Notes: a model not told the origin generated them from the letters alone. DNA of 64,000 nucleotides from Paucilactobacillus vaccinostercus DSM 20634 (GCF_001436295.1 NZ_AYYY01000061.1:184219-248218), one strand, 5' to 3'. Counted from the stretch's first letter, positions 1 through 10,161 are shown. Translations and numbers: made by a program.

Positions 1-903
1 GAACAACAGCCCGCGCTAAACGATCTGAACCTGACGATCAATGATGGTGAGCTGTTTGTGTTGGTTGGCCCGTCCGGGAGCGGGAAGACCACACTCCTTA
101 AAATGATTAATAAACTAATTGAACCAACCACCGGAACGGTCAAAATTGATGGTCAAGACGTGGGCGCCGCGGATATCCGCCAGCTGCGTCACCAAATTGG
201 CTACGTGCTTCAAGCAGGGGCACTATTTCCGAATATGACCGTGGAACAAAATGCGGCGATTCAACTTGATCAGCTAGATTGGGATGTTCGTCAAAAACAT
301 GATCGCATTAATGAACTACTCACGCGGGTTGATTTAGATCCGCAAACCTACATGGAGCGGATGCCAAGCGAACTATCGGGTGGAGAAGCCCAGCGGGTGG
401 GCATCGTTCGGGCATTAGCCTCACAGCCCAAGCTAATTTTGATGGACGAGCCATTTAGTGCGTTAGATCCCTTGTCACGCCGCCGCTTGCAGCAACTTGT
501 GTTAAAGCTTCATCAGGAGCTGGCCTGCACGATCGTATTTGTGACCCATGATATGCAGGAGGCCATTAAGCTGGCCGATCGGTTAGCCGTGATTCATAAT
601 GGCGATTTATTGCAGGTCGGCCGACCACAAGAAATAATTGCTAATCCGGCTAGTGAGTTTGTGGCTGACTTTTTCGACGATGGCACGACGCGCAATCTTT
701 TCTTAAGTCAGGTTTTGAAAACTGGATTTGGTCGGTTACCGGAACCAGCCGATCAGCCGGTGAAGCTGGCTGGCACGGACACGATTTTCACTTGGGCCGA
801 TCTCTTGAATCAACACCCCCGCCAACTCGTGACGGTTGACGACCTCGTCTTGGAACCACAGGACCTGCTTTCCTACATGTCACAGATTGGGCAGGTGAGC
901 TAA
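1..903 (+). CDS. ABC transporter ATP-binding subunit, quaternary-amine/ergothioneine type (5' end cut by window)
   Basis: The reading frame is open from base 1, so the true start lies before the window; about 300 residues are visible. Walker A GPSGSGKTT is at nt 67-93, the ABC signature LSGGEAQRVG near nt 375-405, and Walker B LILMDEP follows. A short CBS-like tail follows the ATPase domain, as in OpuCA/ProV-type subunits. The stop codon directly abuts the permease gene at 904, so the two are co-translated. It should energise import of a betaine, choline, carnitine or related compound. The EgtV family for ergothioneine has the same architecture and cannot be excluded. Family confidence is high, substrate unknown. 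Confidence 0.9.
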   Translation, partial: EQQPALNDLNLTINDGELFVLVGPSGSGKTTLLKMINKLIEPTTGTVKIDGQDVGAADIRQLRHQIGYVLQAGALFPNMTVEQNAAIQLDQLDWDVRQKHDRINELLTRVDLDPQTYMERMPSELSGGEAQRVGIVRALASQPKLILMDEPFSALDPLSRRRLQQLVLKLHQELACTIVFVTHDMQEAIKLADRLAVIHNGDLLQVGRPQEIIANPASEFVADFFDDGTTRNLFLSQVLKTGFGRLPEPADQPVKLAGTDTIFTWADLLNQHPRQLVTVDDLVLEPQDLLSYMSQIGQVS

Positions 904-2424
904 ATGACAGCATTTGGTAATTACCTCGTCAAGAACGGCAATGACTTGCTGGCGTCACTGGGCCAGCATATTTTTATTTCACTGGTAGCGGCGCTAATTG
1001 CAATTGTGATCGCGATTCCGTTGGCGGTGGCCTTGGTTAATCATCGCCGGTGGGGCGAAGTTGTCCTTCAGGTAACTGGCGTGGTACAGACGATTCCAAG
1101 TCTGGCGGTCTTAGGATTACTAATTCCGTTGGTGGGGATTGGGACGGTTCCTTCGATTATTGCGTTAGTCCTGTACGCCATCATGCCGATTTTTCAAAAT
1201 ACCTATGCAGGGCTGACTAATATCGACCCGCTGTTGATCGAAGCGGCAGATGCGTTTGGGATGTCACGGCGGTTTAAGCTGTTTCGTGTTCAGCTGCCAC
1301 TTGCGATGCCGATGATCCTATCGGGAATTCGGATTGCGGTCGTCCTAATCATCGGGACGGCGACGCTCGCCGCTTTAATTGGTGGCGGTGGTCTGGGGAC
1401 CTATATTATTACGGGAATTCAGACTAACAATGATCAGGCATTGATCGCTGGGGCGGTGCTATCCGCTATTTTAGCGCTGGTTGCTAGCTGGTTGATCAAA
1501 GTTTTATCACGCGTTTCGGTGAAAAAACTCCTGTACGGACTAGGAATTTTAGCGGTTTTAGGGGTTAGTGGAGGCATTTACCACCAAGCAACCCAGCCCA
1601 AGGAAACAATAACGATTGCTGGTAAGTTGGGTGGCGAACCCGATATTTTGATTCACATGTATAAAGATTTGATCGAGCAGGATAATCCGAATGTCCATGT
1701 CGTCTTAAAACCCAATTTTGGTGGCACAACCTTCCTATTCAAGGGATTGCAGAGCGGTAAAATTGATATTTATCCGGAGTTTACCGGTACGGTACTGCAA
1801 ACGTTGGTTAAGCAGCCCAAACATGTCAGTCATGATCCGGCTAAGTCGTATCAACAGGCAAAGGCACTCCTGAAAAAGCAGTACGGGTTGGACTATTTGA
1901 AGCCGATGAAGTATCAAAATAACTACTCGCTGGCGCTTCGTAAGCAGGATGCGGAGAAGTACCATCTAAAGACGATTTCGGATTTAAGTCAGGTTTCGAC
2001 AACGCTGACGAGCGCCTTTGACACTGACTTTTCGCAGCAAAAAGATGGCTATCCGGGACTGAAAACGGCCTACGGGTTAGTCTTCAAATCCGTCCAGACG
2101 ATGGAACCTTCGCTGCGGTATCAAGCGGTGGCGGATCGTAAGGTCGACGTGACCGATGCGTATACGACTGATCCGCAGATTCGGCAGTATCATCTAGTGA
2201 CGTTGAAGGATGACAAATCATTTTTCCCAGCCTACCAAGGCGCGCCTTTGATGAAGGCGTCATTTGCTAAGCAACATCCACGGGTGGTTAAAAGTCTCAA
2301 CCAGCTCAATGGTAAGGTGACGACGAAGCAAATGCAGGAAATGAATTATCAAGTGACGGTCAAGCACCGAAAGGCAGCAACCGTGGCACGTGAATTTTTG
2401 CAACAGCAACACTTACTTAAATAG
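904..2424 (+). CDS. ABC transporter permease fused to substrate-binding domain (OpuBB/OpuBC or EgtU type)
   Basis: Residues 1-225 form the membrane part, with about six helices and the typical BPD-type permease loop around EAADAFGMSRRFKLF. From about residue 233 (ETITIAGKLGGEPD) the protein becomes an OpuAC-like binding domain that would sit outside the cell, tethered by the last helix. At 506 residues it matches the fused permease-binding proteins of choline/betaine importers and of the ergothioneine importer EgtU. It starts immediately after the ATPase stop and ends in a strong terminator. The fusion is clear; the ligand cannot be read from the sequence by eye. Confidence 0.88.
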   Translation: MTAFGNYLVKNGNDLLASLGQHIFISLVAALIAIVIAIPLAVALVNHRRWGEVVLQVTGVVQTIPSLAVLGLLIPLVGIGTVPSIIALVLYAIMPIFQNTYAGLTNIDPLLIEAADAFGMSRRFKLFRVQLPLAMPMILSGIRIAVVLIIGTATLAALIGGGGLGTYIITGIQTNNDQALIAGAVLSAILALVASWLIKVLSRVSVKKLLYGLGILAVLGVSGGIYHQATQPKETITIAGKLGGEPDILIHMYKDLIEQDNPNVHVVLKPNFGGTTFLFKGLQSGKIDIYPEFTGTVLQTLVKQPKHVSHDPAKSYQQAKALLKKQYGLDYLKPMKYQNNYSLALRKQDAEKYHLKTISDLSQVSTTLTSAFDTDFSQQKDGYPGLKTAYGLVFKSVQTMEPSLRYQAVADRKVDVTDAYTTDPQIRQYHLVTLKDDKSFFPAYQGAPLMKASFAKQHPRVVKSLNQLNGKVTTKQMQEMNYQVTVKHRKAATVAREFLQQQHLLK

Positions 2425-2431
2425 GGTGAAG

Positions 2432-2467
2432 GCACCTTGATCTTTTTTTGGATCAAGGTGCTTTTTT
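2432..2467 (+). terminator. Intrinsic terminator of the ABC importer operon
   Basis: Perfect stem GCACCTTGATC / GATCAAGGTGC followed by six T residues, eight bases after the stop codon. Confidence 0.9.
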
Positions 2468-2474
2468 AGAAAAT

Positions 2475-2620
2475 AAAGGTCAAACTTTTTTTGACCTTTA
2501 ATAAACAAATTTGAAATAAAATTACTTATAATCGTTTATATAACAGTATTTATAGCTTATTTCATTGGCGAAATAAAATGTTTGACCTTTATTGACTATA
2601 TGGTACAAACGTGGTATATT
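2475..2620 (+). promoter_or_regulatory. CtsR operator and promoter of the small HTH gene and clpL
   Basis: The -35 is TTGACT (2592-2597) and the -10 TATATT (2615-2620), spaced 17. On the minus strand, 2581-2597 reads AGTCAATAAAGGTCAAA. This matches the CtsR heptad repeat RGTCAAA-NAN-RGTCAAA at all but one position and overlaps the -35. Further upstream the same heptad occurs as an inverted repeat, AAAGGTCAAA (2475-2484) facing TTTGACCTTT (2490-2499). CtsR is the known repressor of clp genes in Firmicutes, which fits clpL downstream. Confidence 0.75.
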
Positions 2621-2642
2621 ATTCATCAAGGAGGAAAGGAAA

Positions 2643-2864
2643 ATGGAAATTGATGTTAAGGCTTATTTGGACGACAATCACCTCACGATCTATCGGGTCG
2701 CCAAGTCAGCTGGGTATGGTTATTCAACGATTCATAAGTCATTTAACAAGACGCAATCCGACGCCACCTCACTGAACTTGCGAGATCTCGATGCACTCGC
2801 AACCGCAATGCACCAGAACATGTGGGAAGTACTCCGCGAATTGGAAACCCACTATTTAAAATAG
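2643..2864 (+). CDS. Small Xre-like helix-turn-helix protein (73 aa)
   Basis: The start at 2643 is set by an AAGGAGG site ending seven bases upstream; a longer frame from 2592 would begin inside the -35 box. The protein is short, with a helix-turn-helix-like stretch in YRVAKSAGYGYSTIHKSF and no other domain. It lies between a CtsR-boxed promoter and clpL, so it is probably a stress-induced DNA-binding or adaptor protein co-transcribed with clpL. I do not recognise a named family; the HTH assignment is by pattern only. Confidence 0.65.
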   Translation: MEIDVKAYLDDNHLTIYRVAKSAGYGYSTIHKSFNKTQSDATSLNLRDLDALATAMHQNMWEVLRELETHYLK

Positions 2865-2874
2865 GCGACTCAAA

Positions 2875-2912
2875 AAACGGTGCTGGTGATCAATATCTGG
2901 TAGCCGTTTTTC
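2875..2912 (+). terminator. Imperfect hairpin with T-run between the small HTH gene and clpL
   Basis: AAAACGGTGCT pairs imperfectly with GGTAGCCGTTTTT. No separate clpL promoter is evident after it, so it is probably a leaky terminator that lowers clpL expression or stabilises the upstream mRNA. Confidence 0.4.
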
Positions 2913-2964
2913 ATAACACAAGACAATTAAGCTTAAAAAAGCAATCCTAAGGAGGAATTTAAAT

Positions 2965-5088
2965 ATGGCAAACTCATTTTTTGGTAACGACCCATTTTTT
3001 GGCGGGCACGATTTCGACGATATTTTTAACGAAATGATGCGGGGAATGAACGGGGTTAACTCGGAAAACCGCTTCCTTGTCAACGGCGAAGAAGTAACCC
3101 CAGAACAATTTGATCAATTAAGAAAGCAAGCCGCTACCCAGCGGGCGCAACAGGCGCAACAAGCAGGTGGCGCACCGGCTGCGGTAGCCGGTAAGAAACA
3201 AGGTGGAATTCTGGAAAAACTGGGACGTAATTTGACTCAGGAAGCCAAAGACGGCAAGCTCGATCCGGTGATCGGTCGGAATAAGGAAATCCAAGAAACC
3301 GCTGAAATTTTAAGTCGGCGGATTAAAAACAATCCGGTTCTCGTCGGAGATGCCGGCGTTGGTAAAACGGCGGTTGTCGAAGGATTAGCACAGGCAATTG
3401 TGAAAGGCAATGTACCGGCCGCAATTAAGGACCATGAGCTAATCAGTATCGATTTGTCGAACCTAGAGGCCGGGACACAGTATCGCGGGAGTTTCGAACA
3501 AAATATTCAGGACTTAGTAAAAGAAGTTCAAGCACGCGGAAACGTAATCTTGTTTTTTGATGAAATTCATCAGATTTTGGGTGCTGGTTCGACGGGTGAC
3601 GAATCCGGTTCGAAAGGGCTAGCAGATATGATTAAGCCAGCTTTAAGTCGTGGTGAAATCACGGTTATTGGGGCAACAACCCAAGACGAATACCGGAACA
3701 CCATTTTGAAAAACGCCGCTTTAGCACGGCGGTTTAATGAAGTGACGGTAAACGCCCCTAGCGCTGAAGACACGCTTGAAATTTTAAAAGGGGTTCGGAG
3801 CCTGTACGAAAAGCACCATCACGTAACGCTACCTGATGATGTATTGAAGGCGGCTGTCGATTACGCGGTTCAGTACATTCCACAACGGTCTTTGCCAGAT
3901 AAGGCCATCGATCTTGTGGATATGACGGCCGCCCATCTATCAGCACAACATCCAGTGACGGACAAGGTGTCACTCGAACAACAATTGAAGGCTGCCAAGC
4001 AGACGCAACAGGACGCAGTTCAGAAAGAAGATTATGAACAGGCCCAGAAGTCGAAACAGCTGGTTGAGAAACTTGAACAGCAATTGAAGGCGGGGACGGA
4101 CGATCAACCTGCCGAAAAGGTAGTCGCCACGGTTAGCGATGTCGCCGAATCGACAGAACGACTGACTGGAATTCCGGTCTCCCAAATGGGCGCTTCGGAT
4201 ATTGAACGCTTGAAAGGCATTGGTCAGCGGCTTCGGGGTAAGGTCATTGGCCAAGATGAGGCCGTCGAAATGGTTGCTCGTGCAATCCGGCGGAACCGCG
4301 CGGGATTCGATGAAGGAAACCGGCCCATCGGGAGCTTCTTGTTTGTGGGTCCAACCGGGGTTGGAAAGACGGAATTGGCAAAGCAACTGGCGCTAGATAT
4401 GTTTGGGAGTAAGGACAATATTATCCGGCTCGACATGTCTGAATACTCTGATTTGACAGCTGTTTCGAAATTGATTGGAACGAGTGCGGGGTACGTGGGC
4501 TACGAAGACAACAGCAATACGTTGACCGAAAAAGTACGGCGGAACCCATATTCGATTGTGTTACTCGACGAAATCGAAAAGGCCCATCCACAGGTATTGA
4601 CACTCTTGTTACAGCTCATGGATGATGGCCGCTTAACTGACGGTCAGGGGAACGTCGTCAACTTTAAGAATACGGTCGTGATTGCAACCTCTAACGCTGG
4701 ATTCAGTAGCGATACCGCTGACGATGATCAGCAACCACTGATGAAGAAGTTGGAAGCTTATTTCCGACCAGAGTTCCTAAACCGGTTCAACGGGATTGTT
4801 GAATTCAGCCATTTGACCAAGGACGATTTAGCTCAAATCGTGGACCTCATGATTGAAGAAGTTAACCAAACGTTATCTAAAAAAGATATTACGCTTGAAG
4901 TGACTGATAAGGCTAAGAGCTGGCTCATCGATCAAGGCTATGATGAAGCCATGGGGGCTCGGCCACTCCGGCGAGTGATCGAACAACAGATTCGTGATAA
5001 GGTCACAGATTTCTATCTGGATCACATGGATGTGAAGGCTTTAAAGGCGGATGTGGTTGATGACACGATCGAAATTAGTGCAAAATAA
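2965..5088 (+). CDS. clpL: ATP-dependent Clp protease ATP-binding subunit ClpL
   Basis: A 707-residue HSP100 protein with two AAA+ modules: Walker A GDAGVGKT near residue 127 and GPTGVGKT near residue 460, with FFDEIH and LLDEIEKAH as the matching Walker B motifs. The Phe/Asn/Gly-rich N-terminus replaces the usual Clp N domain and is typical of ClpL, a chaperone of Gram-positive bacteria that disaggregates heat-damaged protein without a required protease partner. A short coiled-coil middle domain (about residues 330-385) is present. The ribosome site AAGGAGG lies 10-14 bases before the ATG. Expression is probably under CtsR through the upstream promoter. Confidence 0.9.
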   Translation: MANSFFGNDPFFGGHDFDDIFNEMMRGMNGVNSENRFLVNGEEVTPEQFDQLRKQAATQRAQQAQQAGGAPAAVAGKKQGGILEKLGRNLTQEAKDGKLDPVIGRNKEIQETAEILSRRIKNNPVLVGDAGVGKTAVVEGLAQAIVKGNVPAAIKDHELISIDLSNLEAGTQYRGSFEQNIQDLVKEVQARGNVILFFDEIHQILGAGSTGDESGSKGLADMIKPALSRGEITVIGATTQDEYRNTILKNAALARRFNEVTVNAPSAEDTLEILKGVRSLYEKHHHVTLPDDVLKAAVDYAVQYIPQRSLPDKAIDLVDMTAAHLSAQHPVTDKVSLEQQLKAAKQTQQDAVQKEDYEQAQKSKQLVEKLEQQLKAGTDDQPAEKVVATVSDVAESTERLTGIPVSQMGASDIERLKGIGQRLRGKVIGQDEAVEMVARAIRRNRAGFDEGNRPIGSFLFVGPTGVGKTELAKQLALDMFGSKDNIIRLDMSEYSDLTAVSKLIGTSAGYVGYEDNSNTLTEKVRRNPYSIVLLDEIEKAHPQVLTLLLQLMDDGRLTDGQGNVVNFKNTVVIATSNAGFSSDTADDDQQPLMKKLEAYFRPEFLNRFNGIVEFSHLTKDDLAQIVDLMIEEVNQTLSKKDITLEVTDKAKSWLIDQGYDEAMGARPLRRVIEQQIRDKVTDFYLDHMDVKALKADVVDDTIEISAK

Positions 5089-5109
5089 GATTTGTTAAAA
5101 CGAAGCTTG

Positions 5110-5125
5110 TGTTTCACGTGAAACA
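5110..5125. other. parS: parS site (ParB/Spo0J binding), perfect palindrome
   Basis: TGTTTCACGTGAAACA, identical to the Bacillus subtilis parS sequence, lies in the gap after clpL. The palindrome extends to 22 bp (5107-5128). Such sites load ParB for chromosome segregation and cluster around the replication origin. Confidence 0.88.
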
Positions 5126-5141
5126 CAAAGCAACAGTCAAG

Positions 5142-5186
5142 AGCGGGTACGCTAATCTCACTTATGGGATGAGGTGCCCGCTTTTT
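5142..5186 (+). terminator. Probable clpL terminator
   Basis: AGCGGGTAC pairs with GTGCCCGCT across a 23-base loop and is followed by five T residues. The stem has one weak pair. Confidence 0.55.
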
Positions 5187-5773
5187 GTCGACCATTTTTT
5201 ACAATCTACCATATATTTAAAACACACGTGATTGCTTTGGGAGCCAAAGGTAATCATTTACAAGCCAAGATAGATGACCATTCAGTGTTTGAGTATGTTG
5301 ATTTACTTAACGCCCATTATAGTGGCAGAATTAAACTAGGGACGGGGTATTATAAAACAGAAATTCTGGATGTCTTGGTTAAAAAGAATGATAAAGTAGT
5401 TCAGTATCAAAGAATTGATGATCTAGATGATCAAATTAAATATCATGGTGATTGGAATCATGTATGTGGCCTTGAAAATACGATTTGGAATAGAACTCTG
5501 TCATATGGATCAAGTGGTAAGTATACAAGATTTGAATTTGACTTTAGAGGATCTGGATTTTACTTGTTTGGTAAACAACGCTTTGAGAGTAGACTATCGA
5601 TTACAGTAGATGGGCAGCTAATCAATGGTAGTTTATTACCGCAAACCGTGCCAGATAAAACTGAAAACGTTATGTTAAAAGGATTAACGAATGTTAATCA
5701 TCATGTGTCGGTGGGCATTGTGGAAGGAACATATACATTGGATGCAATTGGGTTTCTGAAGCGTCCACGGTAG
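5174..5773 (+). pseudogene. 3' remnant of a larger protein with a C-terminal beta-sandwich-like domain
   Basis: An open frame of up to 199 codons that begins inside the clpL terminator, with no ribosome site and no plausible promoter. The useful sequence starts around 5200. Features such as NRTLSYGSSGKYTRFEF and FRGSGFYLFGKQ look like ligand-binding jelly-roll modules found at the end of large glycoside hydrolases, with no catalytic domain in front. Base composition is more A/T-rich than in clpL. I read it as the surviving tail of a deleted gene; the domain guess is by eye and uncertain. Confidence 0.5.
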
Positions 5774-5793
5774 TTAGCCCCTAATTGAATACA

Positions 5794-5837
5794 AAAATAG
5801 CATCAGATCACAGTAATAATTGATCTGATGCTATTTT
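5794..5837. terminator. Bidirectional terminator between the remnant and fhs
   Basis: A perfect 17-bp stem, AAAATAGCATCAGATCA facing its complement, with T-runs on both strands. It serves the leftward fhs transcript. Confidence 0.9.
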
Positions 5838-5842
5838 GTGAG

Positions 5843-7504
5843 TTAGAACAATCCTTCAATCGTGCCATCGTCGTCAATATGCATCTTAACGGCGGCTGGT
5901 TCCTTTGGTAAACCGGGCATGGTTAAAATATTTCCTGTTAAGGCAACGATGAAGCCGGCCCCGATCTTAGGGACGAGTTCGCGAACGTTGATGTCAAAAT
6001 CACTTGGGGCACCCAAGAGTTTAGGATCGTCAGACAATGAATACTGGGTCTTGGCGATACAGATTGGCAGGTTTCCCCAGCCATTTTCAGTAAACTGCTT
6101 GATTTGTCGCTGGGCTTTCTTGCTGAGGACGGCTTTGCGGCCGCCGTAGACCTTAGTCACAACGGCATCTAGTTTGTCTTCAATGGGTTGGTTGTCATCA
6201 TAAAGTGGGGTGAAGGTACTTGCTTGATCGGCCTTTTTGATGACTTCTTTGGCCAGATCGAGTGTTCCTTCGCCACCCTTTGCCCAACTGTCAGTGAGAA
6301 TGGCAGTAACGCCATGCGCGGCGCAGGTATCTTTGATCAGATCAAGTTCTGCTTGAGTGTCACTGACAAAGTGGTTAATGGCAACGACTAACGGCACACC
6401 ATACTGTTGAATATTCTCGATATGGTGAAGGAGGTTCGGTAATCCAGCTTTTAAGGCGTCCAGATTTTCGGTTTGAAGGTCAGGAAGCTTTTGACCGCCG
6501 TTGTACTTCAACGCCCGAACAGTGGCTACGATAACAGCGGCATCTGGAGTTTTACCTAAAACAGGGGCCTTAATATCAAGGAACTTTTCGGCACCCAAGT
6601 CAGAACCAAATCCGGATTCGGTGACGGTGTAATCGGCTAGATTTAAACCGGTCTTAGTAGCGGCGACACTGTTACAGCCGTGAGCAATGTTGGCAAATGG
6701 ACCGCCGTGAATAATTGCGGGGGTGTGGGCCAGTGTCTGAGCCAAGTTCGGTTTGATGGCATCCTTTAAGAGAATGGTAATGGAATCTTCAAATCCGAGT
6801 TGAGCAACGGTAACGGGTTGTTTGTCGTGGTTGTAACCGACAACAATCTTACCAATGCGGTGCTTCAAATCGGCAATACTGGTTGATAGGCAGAGGATGG
6901 CCATTAATTCGGAAGCGGCAGTGATGTCAAATCCGGTTTCGCGAGGAATCCCTTGTGAAAGGCCCCCTAGACCAGTAATGGTGTGGCGCAATACCCGATC
7001 ATTGATGTCGAGGACTCGTTTCCAGATGATCCGTCGTGGATCGAGGTCTTGTTTGTTATCGCGCTGGATGTAGTTGTCGATCAATGCGGCCAAGGTGTTA
7101 TTGGCGCTGGTGAGGGCGTGTAAATCGCCGGTAAAGTGGAGGTTGATGTCTTCCATCGGCATGACTTGGCTGTAGCCGCCGCCAGTGGCACCACCCTTCA
7201 TCCCCATGACGGGACCCATTGAAGGTTCACGAATGGCAATGATGGTCTTCTTCTCGAGAAGCGACAGAGCGTCACCTAGACCAACGAGGACGGTCGATTT
7301 ACCTTCACCAGGGGGCGTAGGGTTGATCGAAGTCACAAGAACGAGCTTGTGAGCAGGATCTGGTGAGGCTTGTTCGAATTTCATACTAATTTTAGCTTTG
7401 TAATTACCGTAGGGTTCAATATCATCTTCAGTCAAACCAATTTTAGCTGCGATTTCTTTGATGGGCAGCATGGTGGCTTGTTGAGCAATTTCAAGATCTG
7501 TCAT
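5843..7504 (-). CDS. fhs: Formate--tetrahydrofolate ligase
   Basis: Makes 10-formyl-tetrahydrofolate from formate, THF and ATP, feeding purine and formyl-Met synthesis. The P-loop-like motif TPPGEGKST is at about residues 63-71, and the family-typical [23 protein letters not shown] stretch follows at about 93-112. At 553 residues it is full length for the family. It lies 17 bases downstream of the OFA-family carrier gene on the same strand, so the two probably form an operon. A shared terminator closes it at 5794-5837. Confidence 0.96.
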   Translation of the reverse strand: MTDLEIAQQATMLPIKEIAAKIGLTEDDIEPYGNYKAKISMKFEQASPDPAHKLVLVTSINPTPPGEGKSTVLVGLGDALSLLEKKTIIAIREPSMGPVMGMKGGATGGGYSQVMPMEDINLHFTGDLHALTSANNTLAALIDNYIQRDNKQDLDPRRIIWKRVLDINDRVLRHTITGLGGLSQGIPRETGFDITAASELMAILCLSTSIADLKHRIGKIVVGYNHDKQPVTVAQLGFEDSITILLKDAIKPNLAQTLAHTPAIIHGGPFANIAHGCNSVAATKTGLNLADYTVTESGFGSDLGAEKFLDIKAPVLGKTPDAAVIVATVRALKYNGGQKLPDLQTENLDALKAGLPNLLHHIENIQQYGVPLVVAINHFVSDTQAELDLIKDTCAAHGVTAILTDSWAKGGEGTLDLAKEVIKKADQASTFTPLYDDNQPIEDKLDAVVTKVYGGRKAVLSKKAQRQIKQFTENGWGNLPICIAKTQYSLSDDPKLLGAPSDFDINVRELVPKIGAGFIVALTGNILTMPGLPKEPAAVKMHIDDDGTIEGLF

Positions 7505-7521
7505 GTTTTGAATGCGCTCCT

Positions 7522-8772
7522 TTATGAGTTAGTTGAGACGTTTGCGACGTCTTGGGTTGTTTTGGCAAAACGTTTCCTGATTAAGAATGACACAGTTAGG
7601 GCAATAATTTCAAGTATTCCGAAAACAATTAGTGTCGAATTGTAGCTGTGTAAGAGTTGGTGTGACACGGAGAGCACAACCGGACCAACAAGACCGGCAA
7701 TGCCCCACGCCGTGAGCACGTAACCGTGGATGGCGCCTAATTCCTTGGTGCCAAAAATATCACTCAGGTAGGCGGGGATGACTGAGAACCCGGCACCGTA
7801 TCCCGAAAGAATAATGCAAAGGACAATGGTGAAGAGGTATGACGAGTGAATGAACATTAAGCTGACGATTAAGATTGCTTCAAACGTGAAGACCACGCTG
7901 AAAGTGTTTGGTCGACCGAGGTAGTCGGAAATCGAAGCCCAAGCGAGGCGCCCTAATCCGTTGAAAATACCAATGACACCCACCATCCACGCAGCTTTAG
8001 TGACGCTCATTGCGGTGAACTCTTGTGCCATGGGGGAGGCCGCGGCAACGAGGCCGATGCCGCAAGTGATGTTGATGAATAGCATCAGCCATAGGAGACG
8101 GAATTCACGCGTTTTGACGGCCTGATTGGCGGTCAATTGTTGTCCGTTCATGAGGCTGACACCCGCGGCAACTGGTGTCACGGTTTCCGTCACATTGAGT
8201 GCCTTCTTTGGTGGCCGAATGAATTGAGCCGCGCTAATCATGACGATGAAATAAACGGCGCCGAGGATGTAAAAAGTGCGTTCGACCCCGACGCTCGCAA
8301 TTAATCCGTGGGCAACCGGGCTTGTGAGCATGGCGGCAAAGCCAAAGCCCATGATCGCACAGCCGGTAGCCATTCCCCGACGGTTAGGGAACCATTTGAT
8401 GATGGTTGATACAGGGGTGACATAGCCGGAGCCCAGACCTAAGCCCCCGATTACCCCGTATGCGAGGTAGAGGAGCCAGAGCTGGTCGGTATGGATCGCA
8501 ACCCCCGTCAGTGCGGTGCCAGCACCGTAACAGATACTGGAAATTGTGCCGGTCACGTTCGGACCGAACTTTTCAACCAACCGCCCCATGAAGGCGGCCG
8601 ACATCCCAAGGAAGAAGATGGCGAGACTAAAAGCAAACGTGATCGATGATTCTGACCAACCGGTTTGGGCCTGAATTGACTGGGTGTAAACGCTCCAAGC
8701 GTAAACGGACCCGATCATCAGGTGGAGTAAAATACCACTACCAGCGACAACATAACGATTAACCTTCAACAA
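7522..8772 (-). CDS. MFS transporter, oxalate/formate antiporter (OFA) family
   Basis: A 416-residue membrane protein with 12 predicted helices. The N-terminal stretch [13 protein letters not shown] and the loop [18 protein letters not shown] are typical of the OFA subfamily (TC 2.A.1.11), whose best-known member OxlT swaps oxalate for formate. Many OFA proteins carry other monocarboxylates. Here it is the first gene of an operon with formate-THF ligase, which makes formate or a related acid a reasonable substrate; this is inference from context. It is preceded by a good promoter (minus strand) and possible PurR boxes. Confidence 0.85.
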   Translation of the reverse strand: MLKVNRYVVAGSGILLHLMIGSVYAWSVYTQSIQAQTGWSESSITFAFSLAIFFLGMSAAFMGRLVEKFGPNVTGTISSICYGAGTALTGVAIHTDQLWLLYLAYGVIGGLGLGSGYVTPVSTIIKWFPNRRGMATGCAIMGFGFAAMLTSPVAHGLIASVGVERTFYILGAVYFIVMISAAQFIRPPKKALNVTETVTPVAAGVSLMNGQQLTANQAVKTREFRLLWLMLFINITCGIGLVAAASPMAQEFTAMSVTKAAWMVGVIGIFNGLGRLAWASISDYLGRPNTFSVVFTFEAILIVSLMFIHSSYLFTIVLCIILSGYGAGFSVIPAYLSDIFGTKELGAIHGYVLTAWGIAGLVGPVVLSVSHQLLHSYNSTLIVFGILEIIALTVSFLIRKRFAKTTQDVANVSTNS

Positions 8773-8791
8773 AACAATCCCCTTTCGTTAA

Positions 8792-8900
8792 AAACACGAA
8801 CGATAATTACGCAAAATCTTTCCTATATGCAAAAATAGTATAATATACGACTTAATAAAGTGCAATAACGAAAATAAATTCATTAAAACACGAACAATTA
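8792..8900 (-). promoter_or_regulatory. Promoter of the carrier-fhs operon with two possible PurR boxes
   Basis: On the minus strand, -35 TTGCAC (8860-8865) and -10 TATACT (8837-8842) are 17 bases apart. Two direct copies of AAACACGAAC with an A/T-rich flank lie at 8792-8801 and 8886-8895 on the plus strand. They resemble the Gram-positive PurBox (AWWWCCGAACWWT) but miss two or three positions. PurR control would fit a gene supplying formyl-THF for purines. Confidence 0.45.
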
Positions 8901-8983
8901 TATTTTTTATATAAAAATGGAATATTTTATTTGCGTTCAAGGAACCCGTGGGGCATAATTGACGTGAGAAACGGGGGATTTAG

Positions 8984-9568
8984 ATGACTGAATTTGATCG
9001 GATTTTTGAAGCGATTAAGGCGGACCCACAAAATGCGGATTACACCAGACAAGATATTGAACCACTGTATTACGCGGGTAAAGAGGCCCGCATTAACGTA
9101 ATTGGGCAAGCACCGGGCAAACGGGCACAAGACACGAAGATCTTTTGGAACGATCCGAGTGGCGTGCGGTTGCGAGACTGGATGGGCGTTTCTGACGATG
9201 AATTCTACAATTCTGGCAAGATTGCCATTGTCCCGATGGATTTTTACTACCCGGGAAAAGGGAAGAGCGGTGACTTGGCTCCTCGTAAGGGTTTTGCCCA
9301 GAAATGGCATCAACCCCTCTTAGATTTGATGCCCAACATCGAACTCACGCTGTTGATTGGGAGCTACGCCCAACGCTACTATCTGTCACTGAAGTCAAAA
9401 GACACCCTCACGCAAACCGTTAAGGATTATCAGCAGTATCTACCGGAATTTATGCCGCTACCGCACCCATCACCACGCAATTTTTCGTGGTTAGCTAAGA
9501 ATCCGTGGTACGAAGATCAGGTACTGCCGGAACTCAAGCAGCGGATCAGGGAGATCCTCAACAAATGA
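8984..9568 (+). CDS. Uracil-DNA glycosylase superfamily protein
   Basis: A 194-residue protein with the two landmark motifs of the superfamily: GQAPG (about residue 42) where the catalytic water-activating region lies, and LPHPSPRN (about residue 158) near the end. Family members remove uracil or other damaged bases from DNA. The short length and the GQAPG motif are more like the family 4/5-type or the bacterial UDG-like branch than like Ung. The start is set by GGGGGATTTAG before the ATG. It is followed after 16 bases by the next gene and may share its transcript. Exact base specificity is unknown. Confidence 0.8.
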   Translation: MTEFDRIFEAIKADPQNADYTRQDIEPLYYAGKEARINVIGQAPGKRAQDTKIFWNDPSGVRLRDWMGVSDDEFYNSGKIAIVPMDFYYPGKGKSGDLAPRKGFAQKWHQPLLDLMPNIELTLLIGSYAQRYYLSLKSKDTLTQTVKDYQQYLPEFMPLPHPSPRNFSWLAKNPWYEDQVLPELKQRIREILNK

Positions 9569-9584
9569 GTATGGAGAAAAATAA

Positions 9585-10106
9585 ATGTTAAAAGAATTGA
9601 TATCGCAAAAACTCTATTATGGGTTTCCCATCTTCTTATTGGCCTATCCGGATGACCGGCATGGCTATAATGTGACGACGTGCAGCTCGTCGTATTCGCT
9701 ACGCAACATGCTCGTTTTTGGCTTAGGAAAAGGGACGAATGCTGCCAAACAGTTGATGAACCATGGCGTCGGTAGTGCTAACGTTGTCGCACCAAAATAC
9801 CATGAATTGGTAGAATATGCCGGTGACCATCATGGACAAGATAAGCTTGGTGGCGGGCGGGTTCCATACGATATCCTCGATGACAGTCATGTTCCGATCC
9901 TTAAACAGGCCAGTGTCGTTCTCGTGTTTCACGTGGAACATTATGAGGTTGTGGGGGGCTACGTGAACTTCACGGCGACGATCGATAAACGCTTCGCCCA
10001 GGAAAACCTGCTTGAAGATCCAAACCAAATTGGGCACGAACTTGATACTTTGCACTACTTTGGCATTGATCACGATCTGGTTAAACGCGCGATTGAAGCT
10101 GAATAA
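9585..10106 (+). CDS. Flavin-reductase-like FMN-binding protein
   Basis: A 173-residue protein. GFPIFLLAYPDDRHGYNVTT and the following CSSSYSLRNMLVFGLGKG have the spacing of the FMN-binding split-barrel of flavin-reductase-like (DIM6/NTAB) proteins, including the Ser-Ser pair that contacts the phosphate. It lies 16 bases after the glycosylase-like gene, probably in the same operon. A strong terminator follows. A parS site lies inside the coding sequence (9925-9940). The family call is by pattern; the substrate is unknown. Confidence 0.65.
   Translation: MLKELISQKLYYGFPIFLLAYPDDRHGYNVTTCSSSYSLRNMLVFGLGKGTNAAKQLMNHGVGSANVVAPKYHELVEYAGDHHGQDKLGGGRVPYDILDDSHVPILKQASVVLVFHVEHYEVVGGYVNFTATIDKRFAQENLLEDPNQIGHELDTLHYFGIDHDLVKRAIEAE
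9925..9940. other. parS: parS site inside the flavin-reductase-like gene
   Basis: TGTTTCACGTGGAACA is the reverse complement of TGTTCCACGTGAAACA and fits the consensus TGTTNCACGTGAAACA. Conservation of such a site inside a reading frame is known for other parS copies. Confidence 0.78.
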
Positions 10107-10111
10107 GTAAA

Positions 10112-10160
10112 AAAATAGGAACGTCTTTTCCCGATAGTTGAGAAAAGGTGTTCCTATTTT
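10112..10160. terminator. Terminator between the flavin-reductase-like gene and marR
   Basis: AAAATAGGAAC pairs with GTTCCTATTTT, with an additional internal CTTTTC/GAAAAG pairing, and A/T runs on both sides allow bidirectional use. Confidence 0.8.
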
Positions 10161-10161
10161 C

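Noticed and set aside
3570..4603. Several long minus-strand frames opposite clpL
   Set aside because: They are shadows of the clpL reading frame, without ribosome sites or recognisable protein patterns.
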